NCBI GenBank assembly: GCA_002718715.1
Contig: PBFJ01000003.1
Coordinates: 1 to 64,000 of the forward strand
From: a bacterium
GTDB lineage: Bacteria; Patescibacteriota; Gracilibacteria; UBA1369; GCA-2718715
Direction of reading: 5' to 3'
Length of the DNA: 64,000 nt
In this document: in pieces, positions 12,464 to 22,117 of the stretch
Position numbering within the stretch: the stretch's first letter is position 1
Layout: each line of letters opens with the position of its first letter
The notes under the pieces: generated by a model
Told to the model about the DNA's origin: nothing
The model's input: the letters and a program-made list of their open reading frames with translations, nothing else
Databases searched by the model: none
Made by a program: the position numbers and the translations under genes

Positions 12464-13708
12464 ATGGCTTTAAATCTGATTGGTAAAATTTTAGTAGCAG
12501 CTATTCTAGGTGGAATTATAGGTTTTGATAGAGAAAAATTATCTATAAAACGTAGGGCTTTTAATTTTGCTGGAATTAGAACTTCTAGTTTAATTGGAAT
12601 ATTGGGTGCAATCACTCCCCTTTTGTATGGTTTTAATAGTAGTTTTGCCATTTTAGTTGTGGCTAGCTTTTTGGCTGCTCTTGTGGGGAGTTTTTTATTA
12701 AATGTTAAGAAAGACAAAGAATCAGGTGCAACTAGTGAAATTGCGATTATAATTACTTTGATAATAGGTTTGATGGTTGGGATTGGATATTTGTTTGAAT
12801 CGGTATTTTTAACTTTGTTTTTAGTTTTGATTTTATCTTATAAAAATTCTATTCATTTATTTGTTGAAAAAGTCTCAACAAAAGAATTTAAATATGGAGT
12901 TTTATTTTTAGTATTAGCTTTAGTTATTCATCCTTTGCTTCCTAATGTAGACTATGGACCTTATGGCTTTTTTAATCTAAAAGAAGTATGGACTATGCTA
13001 ATTTTAATTAGTGGTATTTCTTTTGTAAGTTATATTTTTGAAAGAATTTTCACTTCTAAAAATACTATTTATTTAACTTCATTTTTAGGTGGAATAATCT
13101 CCTCAACTGCAACAACTTTAAATTTGGCAATCTTACTTAAAAAAACAAAAGATGATTTTAAAATTCAAAATGCAATTATAATTACAAGTATTGCAATGTT
13201 TATTAGAGTCTTACTAGAAGTAAGTGTTGTAAATTTAAATTTAGGTATTTCTTTGAGTAAAGTTACTATAAGTTTTGTAGTATTTTCTCTGTTTATCTAT
13301 TTGTGGAAAACTCATAAGAAAGAAAAGAAAGTTGAAATTTCAAATGCCTATGAAAATCCGTTCGAAATTAAACAAGCGTTATTCTTTTCTATCTTTTACT
13401 CCTTGATTAAGCTAACAATTGGATTTTTAGAAGCTAAATCTGGAGTTTATGGAGTTTACATCAGTAGCTTTGTAAGTGGCTTTATAGATACCGATGCAGT
13501 GAGTCTAGCCCTTGCAAGTAGAAATTTAGATAGTTTAGATGGGAAAACTGCTTTAATGGGGATTATATTAGCTTTGGTTGCAAGTCAATTAATGAAATTA
13601 ATCTTAGTGACTACAAAAACAAAAAGACTTAATTATAAAAAATTAAATCTTTTTACTATTGGAATAGTTCTAGTTGCAAGTGTATTTTTCTATCTTCCTT
13701 TAAATTGA
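12464..13708 (+). CDS. MgtC/DUF4010-like membrane protein
   Basis: AAILGGIIGFDREK...AGIRTSSLIGILGAI N-terminal MgtC-like region followed by a DUF4010-like multi-TM region. Confidence 0.7.
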   Translation: MALNLIGKILVAAILGGIIGFDREKLSIKRRAFNFAGIRTSSLIGILGAITPLLYGFNSSFAILVVASFLAALVGSFLLNVKKDKESGATSEIAIIITLIIGLMVGIGYLFESVFLTLFLVLILSYKNSIHLFVEKVSTKEFKYGVLFLVLALVIHPLLPNVDYGPYGFFNLKEVWTMLILISGISFVSYIFERIFTSKNTIYLTSFLGGIISSTATTLNLAILLKKTKDDFKIQNAIIITSIAMFIRVLLEVSVVNLNLGISLSKVTISFVVFSLFIYLWKTHKKEKKVEISNAYENPFEIKQALFFSIFYSLIKLTIGFLEAKSGVYGVYISSFVSGFIDTDAVSLALASRNLDSLDGKTALMGIILALVASQLMKLILVTTKTKRLNYKKLNLFTIGIVLVASVFFYLPLN

Positions 13709-14910
13709 GTGTTAGGTTCAATATCCTTGTAAACACATAACTTTGGAAATACTGTTGAATTAGCTCCAATTTTCACTCCTGGCATAATACTTACGTCTAC
13801 GCCGATTTTTACATTTGAGCCAATTACTGCTCCCATTTTTTCATAAGATTCTTCGAACATGTCTTTAAACTTTAAGTTGGCAGTGTGAGTACCGTATCCA
13901 AATAAAACATTTTGAGCTGTAATAGTATCACCAACGTATCCAGCATGAGTTTTAGAGTTGGATCCAAGGTAAGACCTTTTGATTTCAGAGTTTGTATTTA
14001 CTTTACAGTTTTTTCCAATATGGGAATCTATTATTACAGCATTTTCTCCGATACGAGAGTTATCTCCAATATAAGTATTTCCTTTAATAATTGCATTTTC
14101 GCTGACTTTAACATTGGCTCCAATAATTACTGTATCCTCAATAATACAAGAAGGATGAATTTGACTGGATGGGTCAATTTGGCCTTGGTTTTGAGTAATG
14201 AAATATTGAGATGTTAAATAGGCATGTTTTGGAATTTTAATTGGGTTCCAATTTCCATCGTATCTATGGATATAAATTTGATAACCTGAATTAATTAAAT
14301 TTTGAGCAGCAGTTTCGTATCCATCTTGGGCATTTGGATCTTTACTTAAGTATTTAGAAATAGCATTTTTAAATTTAATAGGGGTTTTATGAAAATGATA
14401 AACAATATTTACAAGATCTGAGGGTTGATTTCCCTCTCCTGGCTTTTCAACAATAGTTTCTAGTATATTTTGATTATTGTGTTTAAAGTATCCTCCTGGG
14501 AAATAATTTGGCATTTGTTTACCAACGTAAATGGCATCACTTTTAAAATTTGGATCTTGAATTTTTGATGATAAATCATCTAAAAGTTTTTGATCAACTG
14601 TATCGTTTCCCGAAACAATTAAACTTGGTTCGTTTAAATCTTGATCTGGAATCGACATAATAGCTCCTGCCATTCCGTTTGGATAGCATTGATGATAAAG
14701 TTTAGAATCAATATTAAGCTTCTTGAGCGTTGAATTAGTTTGATCTAAATTGATGTCACCATGGACAATTATAAATTTGTTGAATCCAGCTTTTTGCAAT
14801 GAAGTAATCCTATGTTCTAAAAGGGGCTTTCCTAGAAATTCGAAACTGGTTTTATCTCCAAGTGGTTGAAATCGTGACGAGACTCCACCTATGATGATTA
14901 TAGCTTGCAT
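13690..14910 (-). CDS. Sugar-phosphate nucleotidyltransferase with left-handed beta-helix acyltransferase-like C-terminus (GlmU-like)
   Basis: IIIGGVSSRFQPLGDKTSFEFLGKPLLEHRI N-terminus; C-terminal hexapeptide repeats (IIGANVKVSENAIIKGNTYIGDNSRIGENAVI). Confidence 0.75.
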   Translation of the reverse strand: MQAIIIIGGVSSRFQPLGDKTSFEFLGKPLLEHRITSLQKAGFNKFIIVHGDINLDQTNSTLKKLNIDSKLYHQCYPNGMAGAIMSIPDQDLNEPSLIVSGNDTVDQKLLDDLSSKIQDPNFKSDAIYVGKQMPNYFPGGYFKHNNQNILETIVEKPGEGNQPSDLVNIVYHFHKTPIKFKNAISKYLSKDPNAQDGYETAAQNLINSGYQIYIHRYDGNWNPIKIPKHAYLTSQYFITQNQGQIDPSSQIHPSCIIEDTVIIGANVKVSENAIIKGNTYIGDNSRIGENAVIIDSHIGKNCKVNTNSEIKRSYLGSNSKTHAGYVGDTITAQNVLFGYGTHTANLKFKDMFEESYEKMGAVIGSNVKIGVDVSIMPGVKIGANSTVFPKLCVYKDIEPNTQFKGR

Positions 14911-14991
14911 GATATAAAGTTAATGCTTTATACAAATAAATCATTTAAGAAAAATTTGCAAGACATCAGACAGGAATTGAGTTTACAAAAA

Positions 14992-16020
14992 CTATCTAAT
15001 AAGATCTTTTCCATTCGGGCAAGAATCCTTATCAAATAGTTTCTCGGAGACTGTCTCTCCTGAAATCGAAACACCTGAATTTGATACAACTTTATTTAAA
15101 TTTGAATCCCTAACACTAACATCTTTATGAAGATAAGAAGAATTAATTCTTGAATTTACTACAAAACTACCATCTAAAATATGAGAATCATGAACTTCAG
15201 ATCCCTCGTCAATATTTACATTTGCTCCAATATAAGTATTACCAGATATTCGAGCCTCAGGGTGAACATAAGCGCTTGGATGAATTACTATCGATTCTTC
15301 TAAGCTTGAAAGTAGTATATTTCCAGAATCAATTGTATGAATAGGTCTTTTAATTGGTGACCACATTCCGCAATAAGTATGAACTTGAATTTGCAATCCA
15401 TCATTAACCATTAATTGAATTGCATCTTGATACGAGTTTGCTGTATTTGGATCATCTTCAATTAAAGCTTGTATTGTTTGTTTAAATCTCAAAGGATCTT
15501 CAAAGTACTGATATACAATATTTATAAGATTTGATGGCTGATTTCCTTCCCCTGGTTTTTCGACAATATTACGTAAAAAACCATTTTGATCAATATCTAA
15601 ATAACCTCCATTAAAATATTCTTTTCTTTCTTGACCTAAGAACAACCCTTGCAGATTTTTAGATTGAATTGTTGCGCTAAATTCATTTAATAAATAGTTT
15701 TCAACTGTGTCATTTGCGCATACAAACATAGCTGGTTCCTGTAAGAAGTCATCTGGAACACTTAATATAGCTCCTCCATTATTATAGGGATTATCTTGAA
15801 GAAAAACTTGAGAAGTTTGGTGGTTAAATTCTCTAATTGCGCCTTTTATCTCCTGAATGTTATTTGGACTTGCTACAATATCTACATCTGTAAATCCTGC
15901 AGCTTTTAGAGCTTCTATTCTGTGAATAATTAAAGGTTTTCCTATGAATTCAATAGTTGTTTTATCTGGCATTGGTTTGAATCGAGAGGATTGTCCTCCT
16001 GCTAATATTATAGCTTTCAT
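14992..16020 (-). CDS. Sugar-phosphate nucleotidyltransferase, paralogue of the neighbouring gene
   Basis: MKAIILAGGQSSRFKPMPDKTTIEFIGKPLIIHRI; shares VEKPGEGNQPSNLINIVYQ; short hexapeptide C-terminus. Confidence 0.75.
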   Translation of the reverse strand: MKAIILAGGQSSRFKPMPDKTTIEFIGKPLIIHRIEALKAAGFTDVDIVASPNNIQEIKGAIREFNHQTSQVFLQDNPYNNGGAILSVPDDFLQEPAMFVCANDTVENYLLNEFSATIQSKNLQGLFLGQERKEYFNGGYLDIDQNGFLRNIVEKPGEGNQPSNLINIVYQYFEDPLRFKQTIQALIEDDPNTANSYQDAIQLMVNDGLQIQVHTYCGMWSPIKRPIHTIDSGNILLSSLEESIVIHPSAYVHPEARISGNTYIGANVNIDEGSEVHDSHILDGSFVVNSRINSSYLHKDVSVRDSNLNKVVSNSGVSISGETVSEKLFDKDSCPNGKDLIR

Positions 16021-16129
16021 GATATTAAGGTTATGAAAATTCTCAGCAACTATACTGGTGAAAAATAAAAAGTCAATAGAATTGATTTTTTTGAATTGAG
16101 AGCGTATAGTTTTTCATATAAAGAAAAGT

Positions 16130-16663
16130 ATGAAAAATTTTGCATTTATAGATGTTTTTACCCAAAAACTATATGGAGAAAACTTTGGATCAAAGGCAAT
16201 TTTTGGCGTTAGCGAAATCAGGGAAAACCTAATGAATATTTCTGCCATGGTAATAAATGATGATTTGAATTTCATTTCATTAAAAACCAATGCAAAAGAT
16301 TATTCCCAAATGGATTTAGAATGTATGATGGATACTGAAATAGATTTAGCTAGACAAGATTATGATTTGAATTCTAAGCAAATTTTACTGCAAAAAGATT
16401 CGGAAGATTTAAATTTATATATTGATGAAATATCAAATTATATTGAAAATCATAAAATTGAAACTTTATTTGTTTACGGTCTTCCTTTTGAGAAAGTAAT
16501 TAATTTAGGTCTTGAACTTTTGCACCCTAATTTAAAAGTTTGGATAATTGTAGATTGTACAAAATCAATTGATGGAGACGAGAGAGAAAAAATTAAGGAA
16601 TATCAAAAAAAAGGACTAAAGGCGATAAGTTTTAGAAATCTTGAAAAATATTTAAAAATGTAA
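16130..16663 (+). CDS. Isochorismatase/nicotinamidase-like fold protein, apparently lacking catalytic Cys
   Basis: FAFIDVFTQ, ILLQKDSEDLNLYIDEI and LFVYGLPFEKVINLGLELLHPNLKVWIIVDCTKSID resemble the D, K and Cys-loop regions; the Cys position reads V. Confidence 0.4.
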   Translation: MKNFAFIDVFTQKLYGENFGSKAIFGVSEIRENLMNISAMVINDDLNFISLKTNAKDYSQMDLECMMDTEIDLARQDYDLNSKQILLQKDSEDLNLYIDEISNYIENHKIETLFVYGLPFEKVINLGLELLHPNLKVWIIVDCTKSIDGDEREKIKEYQKKGLKAISFRNLEKYLKM

Positions 16664-16665
16664 CT

Positions 16666-17379
16666 ATGTTTGTTAAACCAATTGAATTTAAAGCTAAAGT
16701 AAAAAGTATTTTAAACTTAGCACCAAGTATATATGAGTATAAATTTCAAGTTTTAGATTCGGATTTTGAATTTAAAGCGGGGCAATTTGCAATGATGGTT
16801 TTTGATAGCTTAATTGACGACTCTAAAAATGTCTCTAGAGCTTATTCTATTTCATCAAAACCAAATATCAAAGAGTTTGAATTGTGCGTGGAAATTATCG
16901 AAGGTGGTCAGGCTGGAACTTATTTTTCGGCTTTGACAGAAGGACAAATTGTAGATTTTAAGGGTCCGTTTGGAATGTGCTACATAAAACCAGAAAATCA
17001 AAATGACTTAATTATGATTGCAACCGGTACTGGGATTGCACCTATTAAATCGATTGTGGATGATTTAATAGCTAAAGGTGACAAAAGAAAAATTGAAATT
17101 TTATTTGGAGTAAGATACGAAGCAAATATTTTCTACCAAGATTTATTAGATTCTTATTCAAAATATGAAAATATTAATGCGCGGATTACTCTTTCTAAGC
17201 CAAGTGAAGACTGGAATGGTTTAAAAGGAAGAGTTACAAGTCATTTAGATGAATTTGACTGGGGAAATAAAGATTTATATATCTGTGGTAACGGAGCTAT
17301 GATTCGTGAAGTCAGACAGTTTGGATTAGATCAAGGTTTAGATAAAAAACAAATTCATTTAGAGATTTTTGATTCTTAA
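16666..17379 (+). CDS. FAD/NAD(P)-binding oxidoreductase, ferredoxin-NADP reductase type
   Basis: RAYSISSKP (FAD), MIATGTGIAPIKSIV (NAD(P)), LYICGNGAMIREV. Confidence 0.85.
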   Translation: MFVKPIEFKAKVKSILNLAPSIYEYKFQVLDSDFEFKAGQFAMMVFDSLIDDSKNVSRAYSISSKPNIKEFELCVEIIEGGQAGTYFSALTEGQIVDFKGPFGMCYIKPENQNDLIMIATGTGIAPIKSIVDDLIAKGDKRKIEILFGVRYEANIFYQDLLDSYSKYENINARITLSKPSEDWNGLKGRVTSHLDEFDWGNKDLYICGNGAMIREVRQFGLDQGLDKKQIHLEIFDS

Positions 17380-17420
17380 TCTTTTTTTGTTAAAATTATA
17401 ATAATTTTAACCTGTAAAAA

Positions 17421-17657
17421 ATGCTAGAATTATATGCAAACGCTGGATGTCCTTATTGCCAAAAAGTTTTAAAAAAGCTTAGTGAGTTACAAATTGATTT
17501 TATTTGGAGATCGCACGACTTTATGGCTGGTGAAAAATCATGGGGGTTTAAAATTGGTGGTAAAACACAAGTACCCCTTTTGCTAGACCAACAAAAAGGG
17601 GTAGTAATGTATGAATCAGACTCAATTTTAGAGTACTTAGATGAGAAGTATTCTTAA
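17421..17657 (+). CDS. Glutaredoxin / GST N-terminal-like protein
   Basis: LYANAGCPYCQKVLKKL active site; QVPLLLD cis-Pro; ESDSILEYLDEKY. Confidence 0.8.
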   Translation: MLELYANAGCPYCQKVLKKLSELQIDFIWRSHDFMAGEKSWGFKIGGKTQVPLLLDQQKGVVMYESDSILEYLDEKYS

Positions 17658-18394
17658 AAAAGAATTAAGTAAATTGCTAAAGCTACACTTAAATATTTAA
17701 GAATGTTTTCAAGAACGTGGCTTTGTATTTTATTTAATATATTACCCGATACAATACCTGCTATAAAAGTTGCACAAGTCATAGGTATTAATAAGTTAAA
17801 ATCAATAAGTCCTCCTTTAAAATACTCATAAACTGCAAAAGGCTGAACTAAAACTTGAGTTAATACCAATAAAAAGACTGCTTCTTGGTATTTTAAATGT
17901 AAAAGTTTTGTTAAAAGTAAGATAGCAATTATCCAATCCCCTATCACAAAGGCAGCATTATAGGTACCAATTATTAAACCTGATAAAGCTAAAAGTATAT
18001 AATTTAAAGCTGAAGGCTTAAATCCTTTTTCTTTAACATTAGAATCCTTTATAAATAAGTTTTTAATAAGTAAAACTACAATTGATGAGCTAAAAATAGT
18101 TTTTAAGATATTAATATCAATATTAACTAAAATGCTTGCTCCTATAAAAACTCCGATTAATTGAAAAGCTATAAATAAGAAAAAATATTTTTTTATTTTA
18201 TGATTTTTAAACATTGCAATTATCATCCCTAAAACAGATCCCATAATTGCTGAATTATCTAAAGCCATTGCTGTTTTAATATCAATCATTAATACCTTTT
18301 GAAGAACAGCTTGAGTAACTAAACTACCACCGCCTACTAAGTTACCATAAAGTTCACCAATAAAAATTCCAAGTGAAGCTATAAAAGTTTCCAT
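17654..18394 (-). CDS. TSUP (TauE/SafE) family permease
   Basis: Multi-TM; N-terminal GIFIGELYGNLVGGGSLVTQAVL and mid-protein GLIIGTYNAAFVIGDWIIAI repeats typical of TSUP. Confidence 0.65.
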   Translation of the reverse strand: METFIASLGIFIGELYGNLVGGGSLVTQAVLQKVLMIDIKTAMALDNSAIMGSVLGMIIAMFKNHKIKKYFFLFIAFQLIGVFIGASILVNIDINILKTIFSSSIVVLLIKNLFIKDSNVKEKGFKPSALNYILLALSGLIIGTYNAAFVIGDWIIAILLLTKLLHLKYQEAVFLLVLTQVLVQPFAVYEYFKGGLIDFNLLIPMTCATFIAGIVSGNILNKIQSHVLENILKYLSVALAIYLILF

Positions 18395-18419
18395 TTTTAC
18401 TTATTGTTAATTTTTATAT

Positions 18420-18449
18420 ATTATATAGTGTATTTTTTTACCTTGTCAA
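18420..18449 (-). promoter_or_regulatory. Sigma70-like promoter for the TSUP gene
   Basis: Minus strand TTGACA (rc of 18444-18449), 18-nt spacer, TATAAT (rc of 18420-18425), upstream of ATG at 18394. A second ttgtcaag copy lies at 18462-18469. Confidence 0.55.
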
Positions 18450-18571
18450 GTAATTTGCAATTTGTCAAGAGGGACCAATTCAACTTTTGTTTTTTTTATC
18501 AAGCTTAATACGTAGACGATTTTATAAAGACTTAATATAATGCCATCGAATAAGTTAATAAAATTTACATT

Positions 18572-19636
18572 ATGAAATTAATTTCTTGGAGTCGAATAAA
18601 AAAAGAAAGATCTTTTTTGTTTGTTATTATGTTTTTAATTATTGTTGCAGGTCTTGTAACTAACCAACCAACGCTTGCTATGTGGTTTGGGTTTTTAGTT
18701 GCTGGGTATAGTGCAATTTCTAATGATAGTGTTCAAACTCTTGGAACATTCCTTTCTTCAAATCGGAAAGTGAAATGGTATTATCTTTGGTTTTTTATTG
18801 GAAGTATATTAATTGCAACTGTAATGTATGGATGGTACAGCCATGCTGGTGATATTAGCTATGGACGTTTAAATAAAATTCCACAACCTGAAACTTTCAA
18901 TTTCTTTCAAATGCTTGCGCCAATTGTCCTGCTTATTTTGACAAGATTTAAAATGCCAGTTAGTACAACTTTTTTGATTCTTGCAACCTTTTCTTCGACA
19001 AAAACAATTAATGGAATGCTTAGTAAAACTTTTACAGGATACTTTCTATCTTTCTTTGTTGCTGGGATTGTATGGAGTTTAGTGGCCTATTTAATTAAAA
19101 ATAAGAAAAGTAAAATTGAAAAATCTCCATCTGTTAAAAACCAACAAAAATGGAGAATTTTCCAATGGTGTTCCACTGCATTTTTATGGTCAGCATGGCT
19201 AATGCAAGACAATGCGAATGCTGTTGTTTTCCTTCCAAGATCCTTAAGTTTTTACCAAGCACTATCAGTTTCTATTTTATTATTTATTGGAATTGGATAT
19301 ATTTTTTATAAACGTGGTGGGCAAATTCAAGAAATAGTGACTGAAAAAATTGATGTAATTCGAGTTAAGTCTGCGACTCTTATTGACTTAGTTTATGGTT
19401 TTATCTTGGTTTATTTTAAATGGATTAATGATCTTCCAATGAGTACCACATGGGTGTTTTTAGGACTACTTGCAGGAAGAGAGCTGGCTCTTACTCGATT
19501 TTCTGGACATGAGCAACCTTATCAAAGAACACTTACTTTAGTAATGAAAGATTTATTTAGAGCCGGAATTGGTCTTGGTATATCTTTCATTTTAGCTCTG
19601 CTTGCAAGTGGAAAAATTCATGAGTATATGGGATAA
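18572..19636 (+). CDS. PiT-like inorganic phosphate transporter family membrane protein
   Basis: Internally repeated SNDSVQTLGTFLSS / MPVSTTF and WINDLPMSTTWVFLGLLAGRELAL resemble PiT GAND...A and VSTT signatures. Confidence 0.5.
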   Translation: MKLISWSRIKKERSFLFVIMFLIIVAGLVTNQPTLAMWFGFLVAGYSAISNDSVQTLGTFLSSNRKVKWYYLWFFIGSILIATVMYGWYSHAGDISYGRLNKIPQPETFNFFQMLAPIVLLILTRFKMPVSTTFLILATFSSTKTINGMLSKTFTGYFLSFFVAGIVWSLVAYLIKNKKSKIEKSPSVKNQQKWRIFQWCSTAFLWSAWLMQDNANAVVFLPRSLSFYQALSVSILLFIGIGYIFYKRGGQIQEIVTEKIDVIRVKSATLIDLVYGFILVYFKWINDLPMSTTWVFLGLLAGRELALTRFSGHEQPYQRTLTLVMKDLFRAGIGLGISFILALLASGKIHEYMG

Positions 19637-19721
19637 GAAACTATTTTAAACCTAGGACTCTGAAGTTATTATAGATGGAATTAATCTTGAAAAATCTGGA
19701 TTATTTGTAATTCTTATTGTC

Positions 19722-21398
19722 TTATCTTTTAGTTCTCTTTTTATGCTTACTAGAAATTTTTATTGCTTTATCTTTGAGTTCTCTTTTTAATTTTCCTCTT
19801 TCTTTAGAGTAAATAAATAGATTAAACAATGTAGATTGTTTAAAGTATGAGAACATTGGCTCTTGAATAAAATCTTCAAATTGATCTCTGGTGTTATCTA
19901 ATATTTTAGTAAAATGTTTATTATCTAAGATTGTTTTTCTTATATACCAAGACTCAAGAATTGAATACTCTGATGATTTTTGATATTTGCTAATTAACAT
20001 CGTTTTCCTCTCTAGATATTTTATAGCAGAACTAGGATCTGAAAGAATTGCATAATATATCGCCCTATCTGTAACTTCACTAAAAATAGGATTAGATTTT
20101 ATTTCTAAATAAATCTCTTGAAATTCTTTTGCAAATTTATAGTAATTATCATCTACTTTAAAAACTAACTTAGTTATTGCAGTTTTAGAAAGGCTATGAA
20201 ATTCTTCTTTTTTAAGAAGGTCTTTAATCACTCTTAATTTTTCAAAAAAATATGTTTTTGGATTTATCATTATCTTCTTTGAAATTGTTCGACTAGAAGA
20301 TATAACTGCAAAGACTCTAAGTCCAAGTTTTTTAAACTCTGGATTGGCTTTAGCAAGTTCTATTAAGTGAATTACATTAATTCTAATCTGTGTATTAAAT
20401 AATAGGTTTTCATCAAGAACACTTTTTGGATCATCGAAATTCACATAAAATGCTCTATAAATAGAATCCAGAGAAAAAGATTTATATCTAGGGTTAACTT
20501 GAATTTCTTGTATAGTTCTTAGATTTTTTTCTAATGCAAGTTCAGGATTTTCAAAGTTAGAGTAAATTACAATGTGGATAATAGACTCTGGAAGTCCTAA
20601 AAATTTTGGGGTACTTAAAATTTCCTCTGCTTTATTTAAAATTCGAACTAGATAACCTTGCGTTTGATCCCCTCTTTCTTCGTATATATTTCTGATAACC
20701 TTCCGACTAATCCTTAAGAATTCCCTACTCTCAAGTAGAGATTCTAATGAATCTAGAACAACTATATTTCTTTCTAATTCTTCTCTATAGTTGTGAAAAT
20801 AATTTCGATGGATTTTTCTCTTAGTTTTATTTGTTAAAAGATTATATCTTGGATCTAATTCAATTATTTTTAGATCATCTGAATACTCCTGAAGTTTTTG
20901 TATACAGTTTAACCCATATTTTAAAACGTAACTTCTTTTGAGTTTTTGGTTGAATTCCTTAAACTTAGGATGAGCTTCAATTAATGCTAAACTTTGAATA
21001 TATTCGTTTATAAAATCAATTGTGTTACATGAATTAAAGAGGCCATCTTTTATTATTTTGTTTGAAACTTTTCCATTAAATTCCTCAAGTACAACATCTA
21101 ACTCATGACTGCTTTTGTAAACTGTTAACTTTTGAAGTTGATTAAGGTTAATTTCAAAATTGTGTTTTAAGCAAATTTGGTTTATGTTGTACATTCTTTC
21201 TATAACGACATCATCACTTTCAAAGGCTCTTTCTTGCTTAAATCTACAAGGGTTATTTAAATTTAGAACTCCTTGAATGAGGTGTATATAATAACCTTTT
21301 AGTAATTCCGTTACACCAAGATTTGAACCTAAACATTCAAATTCAATTGGGGTTCGACTTTTAAAAAAGTCTTTAAATTGAGATATTTTATTTTCCAT
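19722..21398 (-). CDS. Hypothetical alpha-helical repeat protein
   Basis: The track start (21563) runs through tRNA-Phe; plausible starts are MENKISQF at 21398 or MDIVFF at 21434. Recurrent helical units (PxFxxL...AI...I...P..ALExNL). Confidence 0.6.
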   Translation of the reverse strand: MENKISQFKDFFKSRTPIEFECLGSNLGVTELLKGYYIHLIQGVLNLNNPCRFKQERAFESDDVVIERMYNINQICLKHNFEINLNQLQKLTVYKSSHELDVVLEEFNGKVSNKIIKDGLFNSCNTIDFINEYIQSLALIEAHPKFKEFNQKLKRSYVLKYGLNCIQKLQEYSDDLKIIELDPRYNLLTNKTKRKIHRNYFHNYREELERNIVVLDSLESLLESREFLRISRKVIRNIYEERGDQTQGYLVRILNKAEEILSTPKFLGLPESIIHIVIYSNFENPELALEKNLRTIQEIQVNPRYKSFSLDSIYRAFYVNFDDPKSVLDENLLFNTQIRINVIHLIELAKANPEFKKLGLRVFAVISSSRTISKKIMINPKTYFFEKLRVIKDLLKKEEFHSLSKTAITKLVFKVDDNYYKFAKEFQEIYLEIKSNPIFSEVTDRAIYYAILSDPSSAIKYLERKTMLISKYQKSSEYSILESWYIRKTILDNKHFTKILDNTRDQFEDFIQEPMFSYFKQSTLFNLFIYSKERGKLKRELKDKAIKISSKHKKRTKR

Positions 21399-21445
21399 AT
21401 CAATCTTTGTTAAAATAAAAAAAACTATATCCATATAGTTGTAAA

Positions 21446-21520
21446 TGGTGCCGAGGGGCGGAATTGAACCACCGACACAAGGCTTTTCAGGCCTCTGCTC
21501 TACCACTGAGCTACCCCGGC
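21446..21520 (-). tRNA. tRNA-Phe (anticodon GAA), CCA encoded
   Basis: Minus strand GCCGGGGTAGCTCAGTGGTAGAGCAGAGGCCTGAAAAGCCTTGTGTCGGTGGTTCAATTCCGCCCCTCGGCACCA folds as a cloverleaf; anticodon loop CTGAAAA. Confidence 0.95.
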
Positions 21521-21564
21521 AAATATGTATATAATTTATATCATTAATTATTTTCAAAAGCAAA

Positions 21565-22116
21565 CTAATTTACCTCAAAGTGCTTAAAAATCAGTTGATA
21601 ATCTTTATTATCATTACGATTTGTATCAATAATTTCTTTTTGACTCAAAAGGTTTAAATTATCTGGAAAAGATTGAATATGAGTATCACATTCAAATTTT
21701 GAATTGATTAAGGTATGAAAAACTTCTGTTATTAAATTTTGCTGGAAGCAAAAATCATAAAGACTTTTACCGCCAATACAGTAAATATCGAAATTTAAAT
21801 TTTCAGAAATAAAGTCCTGAAGTTGACTAAAATTATTAATAAAATAAGCTTTTGAAAAATCTCCATTAAATTGATTCAAAGGTATGAAATCTTTCAACTC
21901 TAGATTTTGAGTCGAAATAATTACATTCAATCTATCCGGTAGTGGCTTAAATTTTTCTGGAATCGACTCATAAGTCTTTCTTCCCATCAATACAATTGTA
22001 TTTGGATTTTGGGTAGTCAGATTTTTAAAGTATTGCATGTCTTTTGCAAAACTCCAAGGTAAATCATTGTCTTTACCAATTCCAAAATTTAAATCTGTGG
22101 CTACAATTAATTTCAT
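21565..22116 (-). CDS. folA: Dihydrofolate reductase
   Basis: MKLIVATDLNFGIGKDNDLPW, MGRKTYESIPEKFKPLPDRLNVIIS, IYCIGGKSLYD. Confidence 0.95.
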   Translation of the reverse strand: MKLIVATDLNFGIGKDNDLPWSFAKDMQYFKNLTTQNPNTIVLMGRKTYESIPEKFKPLPDRLNVIISTQNLELKDFIPLNQFNGDFSKAYFINNFSQLQDFISENLNFDIYCIGGKSLYDFCFQQNLITEVFHTLINSKFECDTHIQSFPDNLNLLSQKEIIDTNRNDNKDYQLIFKHFEVN

Positions 22117-22117
22117 A

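Noticed and set aside
12373-12717. Minus-strand 114-aa ORF
   Set aside because: Antisense to the end of the antiporter gene and start of the MgtC-like gene.
13912-15344. + strand ORFs 13912-14217 and 15150-15344
   Set aside because: Antisense to nucleotidyltransferase hexapeptide-repeat coding sequence.
21435-21563. N-terminal extension GSSVVEQRPEKPCVGGSIPPLGT of the 613-aa ORF
   Set aside because: It is a translation of the tRNA-Phe gene; the real start lies at 21398 or 21434.
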